Shown here in pieces: positions 19,581 through 30,629 of a stretch of DNA of 64,000 nt (the first letter of the stretch is position 1; the number at the start of each line of letters is the position of its first letter). This DNA comes from Lepas anatifera (Eukaryota > Arthropoda > Thecostraca > Lepadidae). The stretch is from positions 62,001-126,000 of the forward strand of contig JAOTON010002217.1 of the NCBI GenBank assembly GCA_034440635.1, given 5' to 3'. The notes beneath the pieces are model-generated. The model did not search any database, was not told where the DNA came from, and saw only the letters and a program-made list of their open reading frames with translations. Both the position numbers and the translations under genes were made by a program.

Positions 19581-22113
19581 CAGGGGCGCAGCTAGAGCTT
19601 TGGCATGGGAGAGCACACCAGCTTTGATGGGCACCCCAGGGGGGAGAAAGGACACTTTTAACGTAACCTAAAAAGCTTACTTTATCTTAGTTAATATCAA
19701 CTTTTGGGTATATTTGGTCCAAGAAAAATGCACATCAAGCATTGACGGAGAAGGAAAATTGAATTAAAGCCAGAAAAAAGTGTCACCGAAATCTCATGAA
19801 AATAGCCAGAACACGACTTTTTGGGATAGATTGAAAGACAAATCAGCCAACTCATGCAAGTACTTGACATTAGAGAAATCAGCGGAGCCTGTGATATCTG
19901 TCACTATGTGCAAGATAAGACATATGGGAGTCGAAAATTCATTTGTTATGCCCACTGGTTTTGTCGTGACGAGTGAGCCCTGGATGAACGCGGATTAAGT
20001 TCCCCGCCTCCCACAATAGCCGTGGGAGGAGGTGTAGCATAGTTACATAGGACGAATACAATTTTTGTTGCCGGAATAATTTGGGAGATACATTTTTAAC
20101 GCGTTTAAAAGTTCCATATTTACAAGGATCAGTCCCAGTTGGAGTAAAGAAAAAATAAACAGGCTGGTTGTTTGGATGGACCTGATGTGACAGGGCTGAA
20201 AATTGTGAAAAATTATTTCTTCATTCATTTAAATTAATCCGTATAAATCCTGGTCCAGGGACTATGCTCTGAGCTCGGGGGCACATGCCTTTTTATCACC
20301 CCTCCCCAGAATCCACCAGTATAATAAGCAATTTAATTAACCAGGGATGCCTAGGCATCACAAGCCTTTTAAGCGATGACCGCTCATTCCCCGTTAGCCC
20401 CATTTTACAAGGGGAGTTTGCACTGTGTCCTTATTCCCCATCTAATCAAGACCAGCTCAGGGGCCCCCTATTGTAGATCAGAGTCCTCCAGAGCAGCTGC
20501 CCCTCATTCCCACAGTTGTGCCCCCTGGGATTAGACTAGCTCCGTGACCCCCGAGGTGATGAGAGTTGGCCTTGTGGTCTTATTCTCTGTCTATTCAAGA
20601 CCAGCTCAGGGGCCCCTGGTGTGGATCAGAGCCCCTCAGAGCAGCTCATGCTCGGCCCAGGACTAGACTAGCTCAGTGGCCCCAAAGATGGAGGGTCATC
20701 AGACTAGCTCAACGGGCCGCAGATAGGCTCATAGGGCCTTGCATCATATTAGCTCAGGGGGCACCAGACTAGCTCAGAGGGTATCAAATGGGCTCAGGAG
20801 GCACAATGATGACACACGAGACACCAGATCAACTCAGGGGGCATTAGCTTATCAGGGAAAATGTACCTGCTCAGGGGGCACCAGATCGATCAGCTCGGGG
20901 CCCAGAAAGCTCCTAGTCCCCAGACCAGAGTATTGGTCTAGATCAGCTCAGGGAGCACCATATCAGCTCAGAGAGAGTGCAAGGGATCAGCTCAGTGGTC
21001 CCCGATCAGCTCGTGGCACAGATCAACTTGGAGGTACTAGATCAAGTCAGGAGGCATTTAATCAGCCCAGGAGCCCCGTACCAGCTCAGAGGCCTTCATC
21101 AGCCTCACTGGGCACAACTCAGCTCAGGGCCCCAGAGCTGCTGAGCAAATTACTTAATCAACTCAGGAGCCCCAGATCAGCTTGAAAGGCACCATATTGG
21201 CTCAGGTGACACCAAACTAGCTCAGGGGGCACTAGACGAGCTCAGAGGGCATTAGATGGGCTCAGGAGGGAAAATGCTGTCTCAAGAGGCATCAGATCGA
21301 CTCAGGGGGCATTAGTTTAGCTCATGGGGAAACATATCTGCTCAGGGAGAACCAGATCGATCAGCCAGGGAGCCAAGATCAGCTCCTAGCCCCCAGACCA
21401 AAGTAGGGGCATAGATCAGCTCAGAGAACACAAGATCAGCTCAGGGTGCACCCGACCAGCTCAGGGGGCGCCAGATCATCTTAGGAGATATCAATAACCA
21501 GCTCAGGGGGCACCTGATCAGCTCAAGCGGCACCATATTGGCTCAGGGGACAGTAGATTAACTCTGCGAGGCATGTGATCATTTCAGGGGTCTCAGATCT
21601 TCTCAAGGGGCACTAAAACAGTTAATAGGGCACCAGGCGAGCTCGGGGACATCAGACTAACTCAGAATTAGCTATGTTCAAGAGGCACAATTATTTGCTC
21701 AAGGAGCACCAGATTGACCCAACGGGCACCAGATCAGCTTAGAGGGCACGTGAGCAGCTCAAGTGGCCAAGATCAGCTCAGTGGGCACCAGATGAGCTCA
21801 AGGGGCACCAGACTAGCGGCACCGGTACGATTATTGGTGACGATGAGGCATTAGCTGGTCACGGATTACGTACCCATAATTTCCAGGGTGTTTGGAAAGG
21901 CGACAGAATGCCCTAGTTGACCATAAAAGGTACTAAATTGTAAAACAATAGTTTTAATCGCTAAATGTGATCTAATTACATCTAGGTTCGACGGCGTAGG
22001 GCAATAAATTTCGAGCGGCATAGCCCAAACGGGGTTCACCGCCTAGCAATCAAAGGACACTCCGGCACCGATGAGGGGGAGGGGGTGTACGTAACCTCCT
22101 CGCTGCGCCCCTG
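19581..22113. mobile_element. 2.5-kb hAT-like non-autonomous element
   Basis: Ends CAGGGGCGCAGC (19581) and GCTGCGCCCCTG (to 22113) form 12-bp inverted repeats, with flanks TCCACAAT (19573-19580) and TCCACGAT (22114-22121), an 8-bp duplication with one change. CAGGG termini and 8-bp duplications fit hAT. No transposase is seen; more than half the length is the minisatellite at 20450-21815. A SINE later inserted at the right flank. Confidence 0.7.
20450..21815. repeat. AGCTCAGGGGGCACCAGATC minisatellite
   Basis: Several dozen imperfect units of about 20 bp with consensus near AGCTCAGGGGGCACCAGATC. It lies entirely inside the hAT-like element. Open frames here are repeat artefacts. Confidence 0.85.
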
Positions 22114-22122
22114 TCCACGATT

Positions 22123-22306
22123 ATAATAATAATTATTGGGGCTTATCGACGCACCAACTGCCAGGGTCATATGGCGTCGCCAACTCTCTCCCTGTTGGAA
22201 GGGTTGCTCGGGAGCCAGCTTGCTCCTTGTTCAGGGAAGCCGCCGGGCCTTGAACCCGGGTCGGCTGCGTGGAAGCCAGCTATGCTGACCACTCCACCAC
22301 TGCGCC
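22123..22306 (-). repeat. SINE type A with target duplication
   Basis: Minus strand tRNA-like head (A box and GGGTTCAAGGCCC B box), a GAACAAGGAGCAAGCTGGCT segment and the shared tail ending in ATT repeats. A 15-bp direct duplication CCCCTGTCCACGATT flanks it at about 22108-22122 and 22307-22321, as expected for LINE-driven retroposition. Confidence 0.9.
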
Positions 22307-22400
22307 CCCCTGTCCACGATTGAAGTGTATCAGTTTTGTGGGGTTAAATTTTACCTTCAGTATGACAGAGGAGATGGAGATTGAAATGAAAGCAAAAGAC

Positions 22401-23188
22401 TTAAAGAGAATGTGGCACCTTTATAACGTGATTTTAACTGAGATAGCTAAGTTGTATAGCATGCCGGAAATCCCGGTACTCTTTGTATCATTTGTCTTGA
22501 AACTCATCATCAGGTCAGGTCATCATCATCATTGTTACATCATCACTAAATAATCATCCGCAGGCAGATATTTATTTCGTTCCCCAGAGGAGCATTTAAA
22601 AAATGAAAACATTGAGCTTATTGTACATTTTTCAGAGAAATAATGGACGCTTCCATGATTTTCAGCTAAAACTTCCTCTAATTACACTAAATTTCCGAGT
22701 TCAACCAAGGTGCCACATTCCCTTTAAAGGGAAATGTGGCACCTTGGTCGAATCCTGGAATTCATTGTAATTAGGGGTACTTTTAGCCGAAAATCATCGA
22801 AGCGTCCATTATTTCTCTGACAAATGTACCTACAATAAGCTCAATGTTCGTATTTTTAAAATGCTCCTCTAGAGAAATAAATAAAAATCTGCCTGTGGAT
22901 GATGTCATGACCTGGCAGCCACTACCATATCCAATAGGCTTCAAGGGCTTCAATTGGCTGATATATTCACCATGACGTCGGCATATGTCATCACACCAAC
23001 ATGGCTGTCAACTGTGGCCTACTGCTTAGGGTATATGATCGATACATTTCAGGTGGTTTTTAGCTTTTTTCTTTGGAAAGTTTGAGTTTCAAGACAAATG
23101 ATATATATACTACCGGGTTTTCCGGCATGCTTTACAACTTGGGTATCTCAGTTAAAATCACGTTATAAAGGTGCCACGTTCCCTTTAA
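22401..23188. mobile_element. MITE F, head-to-head dimer
   Basis: Two copies in opposite orientation meet at CCCTTTAAAGGG (22720-22731). Outer ends read TTAAAGAGAATGTGGCACC and GGTGCCACGTTCCCTTTAA. A single copy is at 31159-31612. Inner conserved parts include GTGGATGATGTCATGACCTG. No coding capacity. Confidence 0.75.
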
Positions 23189-23339
23189 TCACTACGAGGA
23201 AAGAAAGCAAAAACACCGATAGTGCTCCAAACAATGCGTGTATTGTTCTGTAAATATTAAGAAATATGGCACCTCTTCTGTACCCGTGCATGCCCTTTAA
23301 TTTTTCCCTAACCCCTTTTATTTCACCCTAACGCACAGG
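23189..23339. other. no recognisable feature
   Basis: Short spacer; nothing recognised. Confidence 0.4.
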
Positions 23340-24999
23340 GGAGGAAAGCATCAGTGCTGCAATGATGATCCCAGGGCGGCACTTATTGACTAAGAACGGC
23401 GCAAATTAGGATGGAAGTGATAAGCTGGGGACGGCAAGAAACAGGGAAAAGTCATAAGTCGAGGGCAACAGTGATGAGCCAGGGCCAATAGGTATGAACT
23501 AAGAGCGGCGCGAACCAGAGTGGAAGTGGTAAGGAGAGGGCGGCAGTGAAGGCTCGGGGGGCGGGAGTTATGAATTAAGGGGCGGCATAAATCAGGGCGG
23601 AAGTGATAAGTTGGGGAGGGGTAGGATTGGCTAGCCGGGGGTGGCACGCATCAAGGCAAAGGGCAGAAGCCGAGGACGGGAATTGTGAGCGTGGGTAGTA
23701 GTTATAAACTACGGGTGGCACGAATCAGGGCGGAAGAGGTAAGCTGGGACAGGGATGGGGACTTCGGGGGGGGGCACGGTGCGCAATTGCACACCCTAAA
23801 AAATGAGGGCCTGCAAAAGTATATTTTTGCACTCCCCGTTTTGGCTTCGTCCGGGGAAGCGCCTCCAAATTTGGGCGGCGCCCCCGGCCGACCAAGAAAA
23901 ATCAGACCTAAACACCGCCTACCTGAAGAGGAATGGTCACAGTTACCTGAAGAGGAACTATGAATGGTGCCCCCTTTCATCAAAGCCATCCCATGGAGAG
24001 AAAATAGACCCAATTATCGACTCAACGCACGGAAATGATGTCGGCGTCCCCCTCCTAGTGGGCAGCCCCAAGGAACCAAAGGGGCCCCCCTGGGGATGGA
24101 GGCGCCCCCTTCCCCTGAGAAGGAGGGCACCCTTTCCCGAAAATCTTGTACAACCACCCGAAAATGGAATCAACCGTCCCCGAGCTGGGGGCCGCAGTCA
24201 TGAACCCAGGGCGGCACAAATTAGAACGGAAGTGATAAGTCATGGATGACGTTCATTAGCCGGGGCGATAGTGATGAGCTGGGGGCAGCATGAAACAGGG
24301 TGGCAGTGATAAGCTGGGGATAGCACTGGTGAGCCACTGGCAGCAGATATGAGCGGGGTACTGTTTGAATCAGAGCGGCAGTAACAAGTCAGGGTTGGCA
24401 AGAATCAGGGTGGCAGTGATAGGTGGGAGGCGTCAGTGATGAACCATGGCGGCATAAACCCAGGTGGTAGTGATGAACCGGGGGCGACATGATCACAGTG
24501 GTAAGACGGAGGCGGCATGAATCAGGGCAGAAATACTGAGCCGAGGGGCGACACATATATTAAGGGTGCTCTCATTGTAATTGGGGGTGCTCGCACACCC
24601 CAAAGAGATAACAAATTTCACCCCTGGCTGACACTAAAAGAGTAAAAGCACGGCAGCAGCAGTCTACCATTTACTTAGCTTGGAGAATTCCTCCAACAGA
24701 CAAAAAGATAATCATTAGACGATTGTGGGCTGCTGTTTGCTTTCTGGAAGGGTGTTAACTGTGAAAAAACTGTGCGGAAACTGTGCGGACAGCAGGGCCT
24801 AAGTTTGACCGGTTTTGGGGGCTATGGCCGGACTGGTCTCATCGGCAGTGATAAACCAGGGGCGGCAGTGATCAGCCGGGGGCGGCAGTGAAGATTCGAG
24901 GGAGCAAGTTTCTTACCAGAGGCCGCTCATATATGGGTTAATAAAAAAACAGAAACAGCATTGATCATCCAGGGGCGGCGTGAATCAAGGCAACAATGA
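23340..24999. repeat. composite minisatellite element, left copy
   Basis: Degenerate GGCGGCAGTGATNAGCC-like units (23370-23750), then the conserved core with GTGCGCAATTGCACACC and TATTTTTGCAC (about 23775-23990), then a few GGCGCCCC units (24050-24140), a second core with GAAAATCTTGTAC ... AATGGAATC (24140-24180), and again GGCGGCAG units to 24550. A segment GGGGGTGCTC ... ATTTCACCCCTGG near 24580-24626 looks like an element end. More GGCGGCAG units follow at 24840-24990. Confidence 0.65.
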
Positions 25000-25847
25000 T
25001 TAACACGCGCATTGACGGGGGGGGCGGGTACCCCCCACTCGGGTTTTTCAGAGAGAGCAGAAAAACGGCGGCGCGCAGCGCCGCCGTACTTGGGGTGCCC
25101 TTTCCTTCATTTTTTTAAACTTTTGTGAAAATTTTAAGGTTAGATCATTTCAGGTCAGGTCACCAGTACAGATCAAGTGACCTGACCTAAAAAAAGTTTA
25201 AGATAGCATAAATCAGAGCAGGGAGAACTTATCCGATTACAACTCACATCACACATTGGGCCTACCGAGTTCTCTAAAACATGTTCTGGGATTTTTATAT
25301 CGATGACCGAAGGTCAGGTACGAGGCATGTCCTCTCAATTGGAAATACATGGGAAAAATGTTTTTTTTACTGCATAACTCAGTAACGGACAGTGATAGAA
25401 CGTTTATTTTAGCTGCGTTAGACTCGCCTTGGCTTTGCAGTTCTAATGATATGTATTTTATACAATTTGACCCTGACCTGACCTCGGGTCAGGTCAAATC
25501 CTTGATTTGACCTAGCAAGGTCAAATTATATATCATTCGATTTGGCTTGCTGCGAGGATTCATATAATTTAAGTCGTTTTGCTCTAGCTTTACTTGTTCA
25601 GATGTAATGGCCAAAAAACTTAATTCACATGTTATCCCTATCACGGCATGTTTTGTCCTCTCGTGACCTTAAATATGACCTGACAAAATATTGTTTCAAA
25701 TATTTTTGATGGAAAATTGGATGGGCTACCCAACGCTGTTTACCGTTTTTCGCTACCTACCGTGGTTCTCGAAATCCTAGGGGGGGCGGGTACCTGCCCC
25801 CTCGTCAAAGCGAAGGTGGCTCAGACCCCCGTCAATGCGCGTGTTAA
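25000..25847 (+). mobile_element. TTAA MITE, family C, complete copy C2
   Basis: Starts TTAACACGCGCATTGACGGG and ends CCCGTCAATGCGCGTGTTAA, 848 bp. It sits inside the GGCGGCAG array, with array sequence on both sides, so the target was a TTAA within a minisatellite. Inside are GC hairpins at both ends and repeated AGGTCA/TGACCT sites. Confidence 0.88.
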
Positions 25848-27395
25848 TCTATGCGGCAGTTATGAACCAGGGGAGACAGTGATCAGCCAGAAGGCGGCAG
25901 TGATGAACCGGGGGCTGCAGCGATGAGTCGGGGCGGCGCGCATTTGGGTCAATATATGCCAGGTACAGCGATGAGCCAGAGACAGCATGAATTAGGGCGG
26001 CAGTGATAAACCAGAGTCGGCAGTGGTCAGCAGACGGTCCGTCATCATATTTGAGGTTTTAGAGCGCGCCAACATATATGGTCATACGGCGCTCATAACA
26101 CTAATAAAATACGCAAATAGGACATTTCCGCACGAATTTTAACAAGTCAGGTGGTAAAACAGGTCAGGTTGTGAAAGCCATATCAGAAGATTATATAAAA
26201 CACATAAAAGATGAGATGAAATACAAATACTGAAAAATGACACAGACAATTTCACATGGTATACTCAAGTCAGAGACTATAGGTAACATGAAACTCGACA
26301 GTATGTAAAACCTGAAAGACTACTGGGATGAATATATGACATTAAAACTAACGCTCCTCAGATATAACATGATGTTAGTGATATCCACAGAAGGATGCTC
26401 ACCCAGAACGTTCACCGCCCAGATATCCCCAGGATGCTCACTGCCCCGGGAGACGGCAGTAATGAACCAGGGGCGGCAGTTATCAGTCAAAGGCGGAAGT
26501 TATCAGTCAAAGGCGGCAGTTATCAGCCAGGGGGTTGCATTTATCAGTCAGGGGTGGCAGTGATCAGCCAGGGGCGGCATTTATCAACCAATGGGTGGCA
26601 GTTATCAGTCAGGGGCGGCAGTTATCAACAAGGGGCGGCAGGGATCATTCAGGGGCCGGAGTTATCAACCAAGGTGCGGCAGTGATCAGGCTGTGGCGCC
26701 AGTTAGCAGCCAAGGGGTGGAATTTATCAGTCAAGCGGCGGCAGCTATCAGCCAGGGGAAACAGTTATCAGCCAGGGGTTGACACTTATCAATCCGCCGG
26801 GGGCGGCAGTGATTAGCCAGGGGCGGCAGTGATTAGCCAGGGGCGGCAGTTATCAACCAAGGGCCGGCAGTTTTCAGTCCGGAAACGGCAATGATCAGCC
26901 AGGGGGCGGCAGTGATCAGCCAGGGGTGGCAGTGATCAGCCAAGGACGGAAGTTATCAGGCAAAGGGGCGGTAGTGATCTGCCAGGGGGCGGTAGTTATC
27001 AGCCAAGAGCCGACAGTTTTCAGTCAGGGGGTGGCAATCATCAGCCATGGGGGCGGTAGCGGTTAGCCAGGGGCGGCAGTTAGCAGCCAATGAGCGGCAA
27101 TAATAAACCGGGGGCGGCATTAGTCAGCCAGGGGCGGCAGTTAGTTTCCAACGGGCGGCAGTTGTCAGCCAAGGGCCGGCAGTGATCAGCCAGGGGTGGC
27201 AGTTACCAGTCAAGAGCTGGCAGTTTTCAGTCAGAGGGCGGTAATGATCGGCCCATGGGGCGGCAGTTATCCGCCAGGGGCGGCAATAATCAGCCAGGGG
27301 GTGGCAGTAATCAGCCAGGGGCAGAAATCATCAGCCAAAGGGCGGCAGGTATCAGTCAGTGGGCGGCAGTGATCTGCCAGGGGCAGGGACGGCGG
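25848..27395. repeat. GGCGGCAG minisatellite
   Basis: Units of about 20-22 bp, consensus near GGGGCGGCAGTTATCAGCCA, dense at 26455-27385 and sparser at 25848-26035. An AT-rich block of about 400 bp (26036-26445) of unknown origin interrupts it. Open frames over this region only reflect the repeat. Confidence 0.85.
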
Positions 27396-29221
27396 ATTCC
27401 AGGGGAGCAAGTGGTGCAGTTGCACCACTCGATTTTTTCAAGTGGTGCAAAAGTGTCTTTTTGCACCCCTTGTTTTGGCTTTGTCCAGAGAGGCGCCCTC
27501 CCCCCGGCCTCAGCCAGCGCCCCCGGCCGGTAAGAGAAAATCAAGCCTAATTACCGCCTACCTGAAGAGGTAGGATCCTCTGTGAAAAATAGACATTTTC
27601 ATATATGGATGGCGCCCCCTTACATCATAGCCGCGCCCTGAGCAGAAAAATGCGCCCCCTTGAGTAAAGGCGCCCCTCTGGGTAGCATAGGCGCCCTTGG
27701 TTAGCGTAGGCACCTCCTGGACAGCCGGGGTGCCTCCGAAGAAGAGAAACGGCGCCCCTGGATATCACATGCGCCCCCTGGACAGCAAAAAGGCGCCCCC
27801 CGCAGAGAATTACCGCCCCCTGGATAAAATAGGCGCCCTTGAGTAGGAAAGGCGCCCCCTGGAGAGCAGAGGTGCCTCCTGGAGAGAAACCCCCCCCGAG
27901 AGCAACGGCGGCAGGGGCGGCGGATTCCGCGGGACAGGGTCTGCAGTTGCACACCATGGAAAATGCTGGTATACAAAAGCATATTTTCGCACACCTGGTT
28001 TTTGAGTGGTCCGGAGAGGCGCCCCCCACGGATTTGGGCGGCGCCTCCGGATTTGGCCGGCGCCCCCGGCCGGTCAGAGAAAATCAAGCCTGATCACCGC
28101 CTACCTGAAAAGGTAGGATCCTCTATGAGAAAGACATTTTCAGATATGAATGACACTCCTTGACATCAAAGCTGCGCCCTGGAAAGCAAAAGGCGCCTCT
28201 CTGGATAGCAAAGGCGCCCTTGAATAGCGTAGGCACCTCCTGGATAGCCGAGGCACCTCCGAAGAAGAGAAATGGCGCCTCTGGATATCACATGCGACCC
28301 GTGGTAAGCACAGGCACCCCTGGGCAGCAAAAGGCGCCCACCGCAGAGAAAAGACGCCCTCCTGGATAGTATAGGCGCCCTTGGATAGGAAAGGCGCCCC
28401 CTGGAGCCCAGAGGTGCCTCCTAGACAGAAAAAGACGCCCCCCGGAGAGCAACGGCGACAGGGACGGCGGATTCCGCGGGACAGGGTGTGCAGTTGCACA
28501 CCTTGAAAAAATGATGGTGTACAAAAGTATATTTTTGCACACCTGGTTTTGACCTCGTCCGGGGAGGCCCCCATGGATTTGAGTGGCACCCCCGGATTTG
28601 GCCGGCGCCCCGTCCGGTCAAGAGAAAATCAAACACATCGCCTATCGGAAGAGGTAGTACCCTCTGTGTAAAATGAAGTGCACTTTCAAATATGAATGGC
28701 GCCCCTGACATCAAAGCTGCGCCCTGGACAGCAAAAGGCACCCACCTCCTTGAGTAAAGGCGCCCCTCTGGATAGCAAAGGCGACCCCTAGACAACAGAG
28801 GCACCCCTGGACAGAAAAAGGCACCCCCAATTGAGCAGTAACGACACCCCTGGATAGCATAGGCGCCCTCTGGCTAGCACAGGCACTCCTGTACACCAAG
28901 AGGCGCCCCCCTCCATAGAGCAAAGGCACCCCTCTGGATATCATAAGCTCCCTTGAATAGCAATCGCGCTCCCTGGACAGCGGGGGCGCCCTCTGGATAG
29001 CATAGGCGCCCCCAAAACAGCAAATACGCCCTTTAATACTAAAGGCGCCCCAGATAGCAGAAGCGCCCCATGGACAGAAGACACCCTCTGGATAGCATAG
29101 GCACCCCTGGACGGCAGAGGCGCCCCTAAAGAAGAGCAACGGCACCCTGGGATAGCATATGCGCCCCTGTTTAGCACAGGCACCCCTGGACAGCAAAAGG
29201 CGCCCCCTCCGATGGCGCCCT
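27396..29221. repeat. three core-plus-minisatellite units (GGCGCCCC type)
   Basis: Cores start near 27390, 27918 and 28465, about 530-550 bp apart. Each has a (T/G)GCAGTTGCAC hairpin, TATTTTTGCAC, a GGCCGG-rich block and GAGAAAATCAA with ACCGCCTACCTGA. Each is followed by units near GGCGCCCCTGGATAGCAAA, the last array being longest (28690-29220). The unit resembles the reverse complement of the GGCGGCAG unit on the other side, giving an inverted, foldback-like layout. Confidence 0.75.
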
Positions 29222-30625
29222 CCGATGGACAGACCGCGCAGAAATACGTCCCCGTCGCGTTTGATTTCGCGCACGCGTACGACGTAGTGGACCACCACCT
29301 GCTACGCGTTCTTCTACTGGAGATGGGGCTGCTAAATTGCACGATGGCCTGGATTTGGCAGTGGCTCCAGGACCAAAGAGTCAAGGTGGAACTAAATGGC
29401 GTGTTTTCCAGTGAGCGCATTTTCCGAACTGGCCTGCCGTAAGGAAGTGTCTTATCGCCAGATTTATTTTTGTTATGGGCGGCTCGACTGGTAGACGCAC
29501 TCCGCGCGGTTCCCGGATGCTCCCCTGATACGGCGGTGATACGGCGGCTCTCTGCACGGGCAACAACATCCAAGTCGCCAAGGACCGGGCGCAAGCTGCT
29601 GCTGGCACCCTCGTGAAGTGGAACCGACAGCACAAAATGGTGGTATCAGGAGCCAAGATCCAAGTACTGGTGATGTCCCAGTGGACCAGAGACGCCGATC
29701 CCTTCAGTTTTAAGGTCGACGGGAAGTCTGTCACTGCTGGAGACACCCTACAGCTACTTGGCGTCACCATCGATCGGCTCCTCCACTTCGGTCCACACTG
29801 TAAGAGACTGTGGAAGAAGGTCCACCCCCGTATCTCCCACCTACGTCAACTGTCCGGCTGCAACGGGGGGCTGCACGAATAGCACCTCCGAACCGTTGCT
29901 ACTGGGTACGTGAGAGGAGCGATGGAGCAAACGGCCGCAGCATGGCTCCACGCCACACCGCCATTTCATGTCGAGCTGCTGGAACACAAAAGGAGAGCGT
30001 CGGCGCGTATCATCACAGGATGCACCCGCCCCACCCCCAGCCGAGGTAAGACTCCCCCGTAGCGGCCAGAAGGAGGGTACTCGCGACCCGACTGCTGGTG
30101 AAAGTCCATGCGCTGCCGCCTGAAGACCCTCTGTGAAGACGTGCGGAGGCAACAGCGCCCTCTCGACTCTCCTCGGTGACCGGGTGGCGGCAGGTGGGCA
30201 GAGAGATGTGGGATCAAGCGGGCTTCTCCCTCCCCATCGAGTCTCTCCTTCCTCGACGTCTTCCGCCGTGGGTATCAGGAGAGTGAGTCACATTTCAACT
30301 AGATGTGGGCCCACTGACATCAGGAGCGCCACCTGTCCGGAAGAAGCGAGTAGCTCTCCTCCACCTCGCTTCCCTGACTCAATGTGCCACATGGGTGTGG
30401 ACCGACGGGTCAGTGCACGGAGGGGTCACGAGCGGGGGAGCTGGGTCTTCATCGAGTCACCAGACGGAGCCCAGCATAGGCTCAGGCGACCAGCAGGCTC
30501 GCTCTGCTCGAGTTTTCAGGCTGAGATGGTAGCCCTCCAAACTGCCTGTGTCTTCCTACTGAACCACTCAGTGCACACAGAAGATCCGGTCATCTTCAGC
30601 ATGGCCCACCAAGGTGATGACGCAT
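29212..30625 (+). pseudogene. decayed RNase H LINE, divergent relative of the arm LINE
   Basis: Plus-strand fragments in several frames: VAFDFAHAYDVVDHHLLR, FRTGLP then a stop where GLPQGS is expected, LFLLWAARL, LLGVTIDRLLHFGPHC, GYVRGAMEQTAAAWL, TGCTRPTP and CATWVWTDGS from RNase H. Wording parallels the LINE in the arms but differs throughout, so it is a separate older subfamily. The 5' end joins the minisatellite directly, and the 3' part is lost near the second RNase H motif. Confidence 0.75.
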
Positions 30626-30629
30626 TTTA

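Noticed and set aside
20450..21815. CRISPR-like array
   Set aside because: Units of ~20 bp are directly tandem and diverged, with no unique spacers; eukaryotic context.
26336..27550. Overlapping open frames with Gly/Gln/Ser-rich repeats
   Set aside because: Produced by the GGCGGCAG minisatellite lacking stops; no domain and no conserved start.
27625..29633. Minus-strand frames of 130-230 codons over the GGCGCCCC arrays
   Set aside because: Repeat-derived; several frames and both strands are open at once, and the longest runs antisense into the LINE.
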